DNA from: Pedobacter puniceum
GTDB taxonomy: Bacteria > Bacteroidota > Bacteroidia > Sphingobacteriales > Sphingobacteriaceae
DNA: 64,000 bases
Reading direction: 5' to 3'
Assembly (NCBI RefSeq): GCF_009674685.1
Contig: NZ_WKJI01000001.1
Span: forward strand, 1,364,001-1,428,000
In this document: positions 26,550-36,025 of the stretch, piece by piece
How positions within the stretch are numbered: position 1 is the first letter of the stretch
How the letters are laid out: every line of letters begins with the position of its first letter
The notes under the pieces: generated by a model
What the model was told of the DNA's origin: nothing
The model's input: the letters and a program-made list of their open reading frames with translations, nothing else
Database searches by the model: none
Position numbers and translations under genes: made by a program

Positions 26550-29500
26550 TTACTGTATAAATAACTTTCTAACTTCGATAAAATCGTTAGCCTTTATTTG
26601 TAATAAATAGTTACCTGGGGCTAGTTGTTTATCAAAGTTTATTTGATAATTACCTGTAGAATTTTTGTTAAAGGACTGTTTTAAAACCACACTTCCTGTT
26701 AAACTAGTTAAGGTTAATTCTACTTGATGGTAAGAAATGTCTTTAAGCGTGATATTAATTTTTTCTGTTACTGGGTTAGGATAAACATGAACTTTTACAT
26801 CATCATATAAAGAAAAATTAACCACTTTAATACCTTTCTCTGATGATAATCCATTAAAATCGTATTGTATAAGTTTGTAATAGTTTAGGCCGTTAAGCGG
26901 ATTTTTATCTGTAAAATTATAATCGCTTCTAGCATGAGTATTACCTTTTCCATCAATAAAACCTATGCTAGTGAAATGGATACCATCAGCAGATCTTAGA
27001 ATTTCGAACTTCTGGTTGTTTTGTTCTGAAGAAGTTGCCCAGCTTAATATAGTCGTGTTACTTTGAGCTTTTGCGTTAAAGCTGATTAACTCGATAGGTA
27101 AAGTCATGCTAGCATCGCCTTCTAAACTGATGTAATCATACATGATATGGTTACCATAACTAGATGTTGAAGGCATTAATAAGGTAATAGTATTTGCCCC
27201 TACCCTAAGTTTATTCATAGGAATATCTACCACTTGTATGGAGTATTTAGCATGGTTAGACTGTCTTAAAAAAGCATTACCACCACCCAAAGGAGGGTAA
27301 AAATTAATAGGTGTTGAGGATTCGTTATTTACATAAATCCATTGTTGTGCATGGTCTGAGCTGGCATAAGCAATGGTTAATTTGGCATTCCCTGTTGTTG
27401 GGATACCACTTGGTAAATTAAAATTTAAACGCCATTTCCATGATGATTCTACCGTACCATCGGCCTTAAAATAAGGCGAATGTACATAAGGCAGAGCTGT
27501 TGACCAGTTTTTGCTGGCTACATTATACTCTATAGGATTACTAAATGTTACTCTAAATTTATCTTGTACATAGCCTTCTGAATAATCAAAATCTCCAAAT
27601 TTATATTCTGCAGCGGTACGGTCTGGCACACCTATTTCCCAAATTAAACTTCCATTTGTTCTAGGTATTGTCCAAACGATATTACCTAAATTTGTTGTGT
27701 TATTAGCCGTTACGGTGATATTAGCTACTGAAAATTCTCCGGTAACACCATTACTAAAAGCAAATAAGGTATAAGTTCCGGGTCTTACATGTTTAATATC
27801 AAAATTACCAGAGGCATCGGTTTTAACCCAATATTGGTAATTTTCTTCTTCAAATTGCCATTGTCCGTTTGAGTCGTCACTTAATTGGGTTACTCCTATC
27901 CAAGCATTAGCACCAGTAATTTGTGGTTTATAGGGGTCATTAATAGAGAAATTACCTATTATATTTCCTCTTTGGTTTGCCAAAGGATATTGCGGGGTAT
28001 TGGTAAGCCAAGCATATGGCCATTGTGCTTTTTCAATGGCAGCTCTTGCTTTAGCATCTGCCCAGTTTAGCTCGGCAGTAGATTTATTAGAAGTATACAA
28101 CAAATAAGGCCCATAGATTTTAGACCAAGCTTCGCCTTGTTTTATCACAAAACCTTTAGAGTTATAATGTACCCCGTTCATACAAATATGGATAATACCA
28201 GCAGCGGCATTTAAATCGTGATGGGTTGGACCGCTGTTAAAATACTCGTGACTACCAAATACAGCCCAGCTACCAATGTTATTAACATCGCTACCAAAAC
28301 CATAAGCGGGTAATTCTATCAATGGCTCGCTATACTGATATTTACCATCGTATTTACCTGCTCTAACGCCAGCGTTTATTTTTATAATTTCTGCAATACC
28401 TGTTGGTGTTGCCGTAGCATAATCGGCAACAGAAGGCATTTTCCATTTCTTTACATCATTAACAAAAATGTTTTCTGCTAAATAATCTGTCCCGTTATTG
28501 GCAATCCACATCACTTGTCGCCACGAGCCTAAATCAAAATCCGGATAGCTAGCTTTATGTTCTAGAATAGAATACGTATATAAACCGCTATCGTTCTTTT
28601 TAAGTACGTAATGTATATCGGCATCACAAGGGGTAACATTGCTACCAGGAGTGTATGGTCTTTTAAAGGATACATCAATATAATCTGCAGTTTCTTCTTT
28701 TACAGAAAAAGTAGCTCCAAATATAGTTTCAAAACCTTTGGAAGAAGTAAAATCATAATAAGCACTTATTTTATTTCCTGTTTGCGCTATGGTTTCTACG
28801 CCATTTACTTTCATAGATAAGATATTGCTTGTTCTCTTATCTATTTTAGCCTCCACAATACCATTATTTAAAATGATGTAACTGGTATATTCTCTTAAAA
28901 GACTGTTTGGATTTTGAGGGATGGTAGCTGTTGTTCTAGTACCATCAAAAGTTACAGATAAAGTTTTCCCTGCAGGAAAAGTTATTTTACCATTGGTAAT
29001 ATGGGTTTGTAAAGCAGCAACTTTATCTCCGGTAACAATTAATCGGCCTATGCCGCTAATAAAGATAGAACCATTGGCACCAATGTTAACATTACCTGTA
29101 ACATCTACCGTACCGTCGTTAATATTTAAAATACCTATTGGGTTTGCTGTACCCGTAGCAACTTCTAAATTAGTACCTACATAAATGGTACCGCCTGTTA
29201 CATTTGCAGTAGCATTTCCTCCAACGCCGTTTCCTACATAGAAAATATACCTACTATACATAGCACCACCATTTACTTGTAAAGTAGCTGTGGCCTCTTT
29301 ACCCAAGAAAACATTATTTCTAATATTAAAGCTAGCAGGTGCATTTAAAGTAATATTGCCATTTAAATAAGAACTATTCCATGGAATAAGATTTCCATTT
29401 ATGGTAATATTAGCACTAGCAGTAGTATTAAAATAGTTTGGTCTGTAACTTACATTGCTTGCGTTACCACCACTTTGTATTGGGTTATTTGGATTTCCTG

Positions 29501-29690
29501 CACCAATAACCATGGTATGAGCTTGCATATCTGCAAAGTTGATGGCTGTATTAGACCAGTTATTAGCGTTATAAAAATCGGTACTGGTGCCACCAACCCA
29601 ATTGTATGTAATTTGCGCAAACAGCTTAACGTTAATAAACAAGAAAATGAATGTGTAAAATAGTGTAGTTTTTGTAAAGTTTAATTTCAT
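26550..29690 (-). CDS. PL4 rhamnogalacturonan lyase with N-terminal beta-helix repeats and type IX sorting domain
   Basis: The 1046-aa protein begins with a signal peptide (residues 7-25, LFAQ). Residues about 30-260 are Asn/Gly/Thr-rich repeats (NWSNTAINF, GGTIYVGTNLEV, GILNINDGTVDVTGNVNIGANGS) resembling beta-helix passenger repeats. About 275-570 is the PL4 catalytic domain, followed by a fibronectin-like domain (GNIIGNFSINDP on, near 577) and a galactose-binding-like domain (DFDYSEGYVQDKF on, near 690-860), the normal PL4 order. A second fibronectin-like segment and a sorting domain (VYPNPVTEKINI near 967 to ...VRKLFIQ) end it. It would cleave the Rha-GalA backbone by beta-elimination at the cell surface. 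It is a single-gene unit; the GntR-like gene ends 171 bp upstream. Confidence 0.85.
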   Translation of the reverse strand: MKLNFTKTTLFYTFIFLFINVKLFAQITYNWVGGTSTDFYNANNWSNTAINFADMQAHTMVIGAGNPNNPIQSGGNASNVSYRPNYFNTTASANITINGNLIPWNSSYLNGNITLNAPASFNIRNNVFLGKEATATLQVNGGAMYSRYIFYVGNGVGGNATANVTGGTIYVGTNLEVATGTANPIGILNINDGTVDVTGNVNIGANGSIFISGIGRLIVTGDKVAALQTHITNGKITFPAGKTLSVTFDGTRTTATIPQNPNSLLREYTSYIILNNGIVEAKIDKRTSNILSMKVNGVETIAQTGNKISAYYDFTSSKGFETIFGATFSVKEETADYIDVSFKRPYTPGSNVTPCDADIHYVLKKNDSGLYTYSILEHKASYPDFDLGSWRQVMWIANNGTDYLAENIFVNDVKKWKMPSVADYATATPTGIAEIIKINAGVRAGKYDGKYQYSEPLIELPAYGFGSDVNNIGSWAVFGSHEYFNSGPTHHDLNAAAGIIHICMNGVHYNSKGFVIKQGEAWSKIYGPYLLYTSNKSTAELNWADAKARAAIEKAQWPYAWLTNTPQYPLANQRGNIIGNFSINDPYKPQITGANAWIGVTQLSDDSNGQWQFEEENYQYWVKTDASGNFDIKHVRPGTYTLFAFSNGVTGEFSVANITVTANNTTNLGNIVWTIPRTNGSLIWEIGVPDRTAAEYKFGDFDYSEGYVQDKFRVTFSNPIEYNVASKNWSTALPYVHSPYFKADGTVESSWKWRLNFNLPSGIPTTGNAKLTIAYASSDHAQQWIYVNNESSTPINFYPPLGGGNAFLRQSNHAKYSIQVVDIPMNKLRVGANTITLLMPSTSSYGNHIMYDYISLEGDASMTLPIELISFNAKAQSNTTILSWATSSEQNNQKFEILRSADGIHFTSIGFIDGKGNTHARSDYNFTDKNPLNGLNYYKLIQYDFNGLSSEKGIKVVNFSLYDDVKVHVYPNPVTEKINITLKDISYHQVELTLTSLTGSVVLKQSFNKNSTGNYQINFDKQLAPGNYLLQIKANDFIEVRKLFIQ

Positions 29691-29861
29691 AAATGGTTAT
29701 TGGTTAAATTTTATAAACCATTTTAAAATATAACACACCGAGTTCTTAAGTATAGAGATACTAAGTTTTAGTGTTTAGGTTTTTGGTTTATAAAGGCTTA
29801 TCTAATGTAAAAACTACATTTTTCAACCGCATCCTGCCCCATCATGATGAAAGAGAAAGAA
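29691..29861 (-). promoter_or_regulatory. Upstream region of the PL4 gene with a degenerate CAGGA repeat
   Basis: Toward the gene the sequence reads CATGATGGGGCAGGATGCGG (29827-29846), CATGA then CAGGA at a 10-bp step. TAGTTTTT (7 of 8 to TAnnTTTG) begins 30 bases after the first repeat. It resembles the CAGGA-N5-CAGG sites of other units, but spacing differs by some 7 bases, so support is weaker. Confidence 0.4.
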
Positions 29862-30893
29862 TTATAAAGAAGGCCTAAGGGTTACATAAAATGGAACAGC
29901 ATGATGTTCTTGCTTATTGGTTTTAATCATTTCGGCGGTTAAATTTCCCATCAATTTAAAATCTGTAGATATGGTGGTAATACCATTTAACAAGAGTTTT
30001 TTTAGAGGTGTTTCATTGTAGGATATTAAACCTACATCTTTACCTAATACTAAATCTAAAGAAATGATATTCTCTATTAAAGTAACCAAATCATCCTCCA
30101 TTAAATTGATATAAACTTCGCCAGCATTTATAGGCTCTTGTTTTATATCGCTAACAATAACATGATTAAAAGCATATTGCTGACAAAATCTTATAAAGCC
30201 ATGAACTATTTCTTTTGGGAAGTAACTCTTTTTAGGAAATAATAATTTAATAGTATTGTATTTACTTAATTGCTCATTTAACTCGGTTAAAGCATTATAA
30301 ATATCCTTCTCAAAATTCTCATAAACAGCACCATAAGAGCCTTCTACGCCATATACCTTCTTATCCAGTAAAATCAATTTCTCTTTAGGTAACTGATTGA
30401 TGATTTCATAAGCATTCTCGCCACCTTCTAAAAAATGGGGAGCTATTACGAAATGAGAATAATCTGTTCTTCTGTTTAGGATGAGCTTTTTAAAGATGGT
30501 AAAATCATTATTATAGATATAAAAATCTACGGCAGCATCTGGACCTAAAGCGGCTACAAATGCATCGTAAATCATTTTCTTATGTACCGAAAGCTTATTA
30601 AAAAGCAAAAATACCTTTATTTTCTTTTTAAAATTTGTATTACCAACATAATAACCTCTACCAGGAACAGATACTATGACGCCCAACTTTTTCAGGTATT
30701 TATAACCTCTTTCTGTGGTATCTCTTGATATTTCTAAGACATAACTCAACTCATTAATAGAAGGCAAAACATCATCTTTTTTTAGATGGTTGTTTTCTAT
30801 AGCTGAAATGATAGCGTTGCTTAACTGTAAGTATTTTGGCGTTGCAGAGTATTCATCTACTTGAAGAAATTTATATAAATCGGTTGGTTTCAT
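29862..30893 (-). CDS. GntR-family regulator with a periplasmic-binding-like sensor domain
   Basis: The 343-aa protein has an N-terminal winged helix of GntR type (ISAIENNHLKKDDVLPSINELSYVLEISRDTTERGYKYLKKLGVI, about 28-78, followed by VPGRGYYVG) and a C-terminal domain (about 92-343, with SHFVIAPHF, KLILLDKKV and DVGLISYNETPLKKLL) like LacI/ribose-binding domains. It has no signal and acts in the cytoplasm, probably binding a sugar such as rhamnose or a galacturonate product. It is the last gene of the GH105-GH31-rhaM-GH43 operon, starting 2 bp after the GH43 stop, so it may autoregulate that operon. Ligand and targets are not shown by sequence. Confidence 0.85.
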   Translation of the reverse strand: MKPTDLYKFLQVDEYSATPKYLQLSNAIISAIENNHLKKDDVLPSINELSYVLEISRDTTERGYKYLKKLGVIVSVPGRGYYVGNTNFKKKIKVFLLFNKLSVHKKMIYDAFVAALGPDAAVDFYIYNNDFTIFKKLILNRRTDYSHFVIAPHFLEGGENAYEIINQLPKEKLILLDKKVYGVEGSYGAVYENFEKDIYNALTELNEQLSKYNTIKLLFPKKSYFPKEIVHGFIRFCQQYAFNHVIVSDIKQEPINAGEVYINLMEDDLVTLIENIISLDLVLGKDVGLISYNETPLKKLLLNGITTISTDFKLMGNLTAEMIKTNKQEHHAVPFYVTLRPSL

Positions 30894-30895
30894 AC

Positions 30896-31837
30896 TTATT
30901 CTACCGTTTTAACATTCAACAACTTTTGTAATTCTTCTTCGGTGATGTTTAAAATAGAGCCATGCCTAATACCTTTAGGCAAATTTATTTTGTATGATAT
31001 GTCTTCCCAGTTTTCTAAATCTTTAGAGATTAAGGCTCCGTACTGTTTTAAGGTATATTTATCGAAATAAACTATCCAATTACCTTGGTGCTTAAAAGCT
31101 GTTGGCCCTTCTGCCCAATAATTGCCAGTAAAAGGTTTACTAGCCGCACTGTAAGGACCGGTTATTTTCTTACTGTAAGCGATTTTTAAATTCTTTTGAA
31201 CAGGCTCTCTAGTTTCATCCTTCAGAAACATAACGTAACGCTTTCCATCTTTTACTATAGAAGCATCAATAACATTAAAACCGGGCTCGTACAATAAACG
31301 CGTTGGGCTAAAGGTTTTAAAGTCTTTGGTTAAGGTATAATACATGCGATGATTATAACCACTTTCTTTTTCTGAGGCTGTTTCTAAAAACTTACCTTTT
31401 ATTGTTGTTGCCCAATAAATCATGTATTGCTTTTTCTTGGCATCGTAAGTAATTTCTGGTGCCCAACAGTTTCTAGCGCCTTCTTCATGCGCCATAACCG
31501 GAATAGCTATTTGCGGAGACCAATGAATTAAATCTGTTGATGATGCATAACCAATGGTTTTATCTGTCCAACTAACTGTCCACACCATATGAAACTTACC
31601 ATCTGCCCCTCTAATGATGCATGGGTCTCGCATTAATTTATCTTTAGATACTTCTGGTTTCAGAAAAGATTCATCGTTTTTTAAGGCTTGCCAAGTTAAA
31701 CCATCTCGGCTGTAAGCCAAATGCAAACCATCTTGTCCGTTGTTTTTAAAGTAGGAGAATAAATAAACCGTATTCTTTTCTTGCGCTTGAATAGCCAATG
31801 AAAGAAGAAGCATCAATAAAATAAGAATCCTTTTCAT
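30896..31837 (-). CDS. GH43-like glycoside hydrolase
   Basis: The 313-aa protein has a signal peptide (MKRILILLMLLLSLAIQAQ) and a five-bladed beta-propeller pattern with the GH43 acidic motifs: MRDPCIIRG (about residue 73), NCWAPEITYD (about 119) and YWAEGPTAFK (about 230). The family removes arabinose, xylose or galactose side chains; specificity is not clear here. The rest of the pectin locus makes arabinan or galactan side-chain trimming likely. ATG 31837 is chosen because the longer frame starts at a TTG and overlaps rhaM. It begins 4 bp after rhaM and ends 2 bp before the GntR gene. Confidence 0.78.
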   Translation of the reverse strand: MKRILILLMLLLSLAIQAQEKNTVYLFSYFKNNGQDGLHLAYSRDGLTWQALKNDESFLKPEVSKDKLMRDPCIIRGADGKFHMVWTVSWTDKTIGYASSTDLIHWSPQIAIPVMAHEEGARNCWAPEITYDAKKKQYMIYWATTIKGKFLETASEKESGYNHRMYYTLTKDFKTFSPTRLLYEPGFNVIDASIVKDGKRYVMFLKDETREPVQKNLKIAYSKKITGPYSAASKPFTGNYWAEGPTAFKHQGNWIVYFDKYTLKQYGALISKDLENWEDISYKINLPKGIRHGSILNITEEELQKLLNVKTVE

Positions 31838-31841
31838 ATGC

Positions 31842-32150
31842 TTAATCAAGATGAAAAACCTGTTTTAAAGGAATACTTACCGGAGAATTATCCGGATTGG
31901 TTTCCATAATATCTGCCATGTAAGCCCACCATTTTTGTACTATTGCAGTTGAGCCTAAATCTTGCGATGATGAACCCGATTGTTGTTGTACAGCAAATAG
32001 CGTATTAGTGGCTTCTTCTAAAAATATCGAGTAATCACTTATCCCGTTATCTTTTAAGAGCTGAGCTAATTCTGGCCAAATCTCATCATGTCTTTTCTTA
32101 TACTCTGCTTCGCAGCCAGGTTTTAATTTCATTGCAAATGCTATTTTCAT
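31842..32150 (-). CDS. rhaM: L-rhamnose mutarotase
   Basis: The 102-aa protein is a typical Rha[29 protein letters not shown] with the catalytic His near 21, then [18 protein letters not shown] and [14 protein letters not shown]. It interconverts alpha and beta anomers of L-rhamnose in the cytoplasm (no signal), feeding rhamnose catabolism. It sits between the GH31 and GH43 genes in one operon, strong evidence that the locus releases rhamnose, as expected for rhamnogalacturonan. Confidence 0.92.
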   Translation of the reverse strand: MKIAFAMKLKPGCEAEYKKRHDEIWPELAQLLKDNGISDYSIFLEEATNTLFAVQQQSGSSSQDLGSTAIVQKWWAYMADIMETNPDNSPVSIPLKQVFHLD

Positions 32151-32172
32151 ATGATTTAGCTAAGCTTAATTT

Positions 32173-34581
32173 TTATTGAATAACTACCTCAAAAGCGCCA
32201 CTGGCTTCTAGCATAACATAGTTTTTGCTGTTATCATACTTCCAGCTGCTTAGTGGTAATTCTTGATTATTGACTTTAACTGATGTTGGTTTTTGTTTAA
32301 AACCATAAACCTGTAATTGAAATTGCTGAGCTATTGGCTGATAATCGCCTACAGGCTTAGCTACAATAATTTTTACAGCATCTTTTAACTCTTCTGAAGT
32401 GATTTTGGTTGTAGCAAATTTTCCTTTTTGATAGTCTAAAGTTTTACCATCATCCTCATACAAATTAAATTCTGATTTCCCTGATGGATAAACCGCTAGC
32501 GTGATATTTTTAACAGCTTGCTCATCGGTATATTTCATATCTTGTTGCATAGGGATAATGCCTCCACCTCTTACAAAAAGCGGAATGGTATCTAAAGGAG
32601 CAACCACGTGTATGTACTGAGAACCAGAAATTTTCTTACCTGTCCAGTAGTTATACCAATTGCCTTTCGGCAGATATAAAGAGCGTGTTTTGGCAGCTTT
32701 AATAGTTATCGGGCAAACCATTAAATTATCCCCAAGAAGATATTGATCATCTATGTTATAAGTATTAACATCATCCTGATGGTTTAATACCAAAGCCCTC
32801 ATCATAGGGATACCCGTTTGATGATTTTGATACATACTTGCGTACAGATAGGGCAATAAACGGTAGCGTAACTTATCGTAATTTCTAAAATTACGAAGTG
32901 CATCTTCGCCATAGTTCCAAGGTTCTTTATAACCCGGATGATCCATCCCAAAAACCAAAGCAACCGGACTTAACATCCCAAATTGTACCCATCTGATATA
33001 CAATTCTGGATCTGCAGGGTGCTCAAAACCACCCATGCAATGTGCCCAATTACTCACTCCGGATAAACCGATATTTAAACCCGCTTTAATAACCGGAGCA
33101 AAATATTGCCACTCGCTAGGCCAATCTCCAGCAAAAATAAATGGATAGCGCTGTATGCCTGCATAACCTTCGCGGGTTTGGTTTAGGCCTCTTATTTTGT
33201 TTAACTCTTGAAACTTCTCGTAAGGAGCTTTTGCATAAGCTATAGGGAAAATGTTGTGTAAGCGTTCTGCTTCTTGCCCTGTTGGGCCAACCTTATCACT
33301 TTCGTTTGCTTTATGACCAAAGGCACTTCCCTCATCTGTTTTAAGAAACATGGCACCTTGTTTGGCTACACGCATAACGCCGTTTTCCCACCACCAATCG
33401 ACAGCTTTTTTATCAAAAAAGTTTACAAATTCGCCCGGCTTACCATCTTCTGGATAGGTAAAACCTTTTTTACGGGCTTGGTCTAAAAGGTTTAGTTTTT
33501 TAGCATTATCAAAACGCGGGCGTAGGTGTAAACCCACCATTTTATAATCCATCGCATAAATGCTATCAAACATGGCTTTAGGATTCTTGAAGGTCTCTCT
33601 CCACTCGAAAGTGGTAGCACCCTTACCACCATTTTCGCCAAATAAACGCCAGGTTGAATCTAACCAAATGATATCTGCAGGTATATTTTGCTGACGAAGT
33701 TTTTGTGCCAAAGCTATTACATATTGGGTGCTTGTCATTTCTTCATGCCCCCAAGTACCACCGCTATAAGTACCTACATGTAAGCCCAAAGCAAATTTAG
33801 GCATCAACGGTGCTTTACCTGTTATGCTGGTATAATCCTGAATTAAAGAAGGGAAACTAGGGCCATAGATGAAGTAATAATCTAACTCACCATTTTCTGG
33901 GGCAAAGCTGTATTGATTTGGATTGCTAGCACCCATATCCCAATTAGAAGCATAGGAAGTATGTAAATAAATACCATAACCTTTGGTACTCATGAAAAAA
34001 GTAACCGGGCAGTAATTGGCTTCTAAAACATTATAAGCACCAACTTCATGCGGTAAACCTTCGCCTCTACCCACATTTAACCTTAGCTTTTTACCCTTGC
34101 GGTCTAAAAAATCCATTCTTTCGCCAAAACCAAAAAAATGCTCGTTAGCTTGCATGGTTTTGGTAATGGTTTTTGCTTCGCCTTTTATTTGCGCTGGTAA
34201 AGCATCTTCATTAATAAGTAAACCTTTATGGTTATAAACTTTGATTAAAAATGGAGATTTCTGAATTTCTAGCTTTAAACTATCAGAATTAATGGTGATT
34301 TTGTTTTGATTTTCTACATGGTTAAACTGTACTGTAGACCAATTGTAATTATTAACCATGTAATTTTCTTGAGCTGCAAAAGCGCCATTAGCACTGTATC
34401 TTACTCTGAAAATTTTAGGCGAACAAAACTCTATTTTAATAGTAGCGCCGTTTTGTTGAAAGGTAAACTCGTTTCCCTTTTTTATAATAGTTTCTATTGC
34501 TCTCTCCTGAGACAGTACCGAAGTACTGCCCAGAAAGAAAACACTTAGAAAAATGATTAGAAAATTCTTTTTAATCAGCAT
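32173..34581 (-). CDS. GH31 alpha-glycosidase
   Basis: The 802-aa protein has a Sec signal (ending STSVLSQ, about 24) and the GH31 layout: N-terminal beta-sandwich, a barrel with ADIIWLDSTWRLF, the nucleophile region MFLKTDEGSAFG near 415 and the acid/base region GDWPSEWQYF near 484, then C-terminal beta domains. GH31 enzymes hydrolyse alpha-xylosidic, alpha-glucosidic or alpha-galactosidic bonds; which applies here cannot be told. It overlaps the GH105 stop by one base (TAATG) and is 22 bp upstream of rhaM, so it belongs to the GH105 operon. Confidence 0.88.
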   Translation of the reverse strand: MLIKKNFLIIFLSVFFLGSTSVLSQERAIETIIKKGNEFTFQQNGATIKIEFCSPKIFRVRYSANGAFAAQENYMVNNYNWSTVQFNHVENQNKITINSDSLKLEIQKSPFLIKVYNHKGLLINEDALPAQIKGEAKTITKTMQANEHFFGFGERMDFLDRKGKKLRLNVGRGEGLPHEVGAYNVLEANYCPVTFFMSTKGYGIYLHTSYASNWDMGASNPNQYSFAPENGELDYYFIYGPSFPSLIQDYTSITGKAPLMPKFALGLHVGTYSGGTWGHEEMTSTQYVIALAQKLRQQNIPADIIWLDSTWRLFGENGGKGATTFEWRETFKNPKAMFDSIYAMDYKMVGLHLRPRFDNAKKLNLLDQARKKGFTYPEDGKPGEFVNFFDKKAVDWWWENGVMRVAKQGAMFLKTDEGSAFGHKANESDKVGPTGQEAERLHNIFPIAYAKAPYEKFQELNKIRGLNQTREGYAGIQRYPFIFAGDWPSEWQYFAPVIKAGLNIGLSGVSNWAHCMGGFEHPADPELYIRWVQFGMLSPVALVFGMDHPGYKEPWNYGEDALRNFRNYDKLRYRLLPYLYASMYQNHQTGIPMMRALVLNHQDDVNTYNIDDQYLLGDNLMVCPITIKAAKTRSLYLPKGNWYNYWTGKKISGSQYIHVVAPLDTIPLFVRGGGIIPMQQDMKYTDEQAVKNITLAVYPSGKSEFNLYEDDGKTLDYQKGKFATTKITSEELKDAVKIIVAKPVGDYQPIAQQFQLQVYGFKQKPTSVKVNNQELPLSSWKYDNSKNYVMLEASGAFEVVIQ

Positions 34582-35723
34582 TATTTACCTCCAAGTTTAT
34601 ACATCTCGGCACCAGCCAAAAGAAAACATCCTAAGCCATAATCTTCAAAATCAGGCATGCTGGTATAGGTTACCGGCTGCCCATCTTTAGGCTCTTTGCC
34701 TGTACCTTGTACATATCCTAAAAATCCGTTTGGATGTACTGCTTTGGTTACCATGGCATTCCATGCTTTATTGATAACCGGTAAATAAGTTGCTTTGTCT
34801 AACAAACCGTTATTAATGCCATAGGCCATTCCGTAAACAAAAAGGGCTGTACCTGTAGTTTCTGGACCACCAAAATTATTTGGATCATTTAAACTCACAT
34901 TCCAAAAACCATCTTCTCTTTGCAAAGGCACTAAGGCTTTCATCATTTCTAAATAAGTCTTTAGGTATTCTTCACGATGAGGGCCATCTTTAGGCATAAT
35001 ATCTAAAACCCTAACCAAAGCTGCTACTACCCATCCGTTACCACGACTCCAATAGCAATCATCGCCATTAGGCTCTTTATAAGGCGGAACAAAATCTTTA
35101 TCTCTCCACCATAAACCTTCTTTAGCATTATACAAACCGCCACCTTCTACTTCTTTGGTGTGCATGTACATTTTATACATATACTCGAAATAAGCTGGAT
35201 TTTTCTCTAAAACACCTAGTTTAGCAAATACTGGCATTGCCATTTGAATAGCATCAATCCATGTCCAATCGTTTACTTTACCAGATGCCATCATTAAATC
35301 CATAGAGGCTTTAATATCTTTAATGCGCTCAGGTTTTTTATCGATATAATACAAATCAATATAAGTTTGACCGCATGCTTGATCATCCCCATTACGGGTT
35401 TTAATACCGTTTCTTAATCCCCATTTATGTTTTTCGCCCCATTCTACTGCATAATCATAATATTTTGGATTTTTATCTATCTGATAAAGCGCCATTAAAC
35501 CTTCATAATAAACCGCTCTAGTCCAGATATTACTTGGTCTTAAAACATTGGTAAAAATAGGCTTGTATGGGTCTGGCCATTTGTTCATGAAGTAAGCATT
35601 TGTAGAACGCATTACTTTTAGGATTTCTTCTTTTTGAGCTTTTCTTTGCTTTTGTGCAGCACAAGAAGAAAACACCATAACAGCCAAGCCGAGGATAAAA
35701 ATTTTTAATAGGGATTTAGACAT
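34581..35723 (-). CDS. GH105 unsaturated rhamnogalacturonyl hydrolase lipoprotein
   Basis: The 380-aa protein starts with a lipoprotein signal (MVFSSC, Cys21), then a helical (alpha/alpha)6 barrel. WIDAIQMAMPVF (Asp157) matches the catalytic Asp of YteR/YesR-type GH105, and NGDDQACGQTYIDLYY (111-126) resembles the substrate-site region. It removes the unsaturated galacturonyl end left by PL4, PL9 and PL11 lyases. It heads the GH105-GH31-rhaM-GH43-GntR operon. A CAGGA direct repeat lies 149 bp upstream of its ATG, behind the terminator of the preceding GH2 operon. Confidence 0.88.
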   Translation of the reverse strand: MSKSLLKIFILGLAVMVFSSCAAQKQRKAQKEEILKVMRSTNAYFMNKWPDPYKPIFTNVLRPSNIWTRAVYYEGLMALYQIDKNPKYYDYAVEWGEKHKWGLRNGIKTRNGDDQACGQTYIDLYYIDKKPERIKDIKASMDLMMASGKVNDWTWIDAIQMAMPVFAKLGVLEKNPAYFEYMYKMYMHTKEVEGGGLYNAKEGLWWRDKDFVPPYKEPNGDDCYWSRGNGWVVAALVRVLDIMPKDGPHREEYLKTYLEMMKALVPLQREDGFWNVSLNDPNNFGGPETTGTALFVYGMAYGINNGLLDKATYLPVINKAWNAMVTKAVHPNGFLGYVQGTGKEPKDGQPVTYTSMPDFEDYGLGCFLLAGAEMYKLGGK

Positions 35724-36025
35724 GATTGTATATTTTATAATCGTTAATTATTGATTTGCACAAAAAATCATCAACTTTTAGTCTTTAAGAATAAAGGCCA
35801 ATAAAATTTAGCGACAAAATTGTATAACTGGTTTTCTCTGCGATGTTAAGGAAATATAAAATGGACAGCAACCTGCTGTGTCCTGTTTGATGGTAAAAAA
35901 ACTCGTTTTAAACCATAAAAACCTTGATAATTAAATTTCAAGGTTTTTATGATAGGTGTTTAAGGTTATTTTTTGGGAAAGGAACGAAAATTAATTTATG
36001 ATAACATCCTACAAAAAAATAAAAA
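35724..36025 (-). promoter_or_regulatory. Intergenic region with terminator, CAGGA operator and long leader of the GH105 operon
   Basis: From the GH2 stop this 302-bp gap holds the bidirectional terminator at 35915-35950, then the direct repeat CAGGACACAGCAGG at 35872-35885, itself followed by TTGCTGTCC, giving an extra GGACA/TGTCC inverted repeat. A -7-like TAACATCG begins 37 bases after the repeat start, and about 110 bases of untranslated leader follow. No gene is seen. Confidence 0.6.
35915..35950 (-). terminator. Intrinsic terminator after the PL11-to-GH2 operon
   Basis: A perfect 12-bp stem ATAAAAACCTTG and its complement (12-base loop) has T-rich arms on both strands and lies 75 bp beyond the GH2 stop, directly before the CAGGA site. 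Confidence 0.75.
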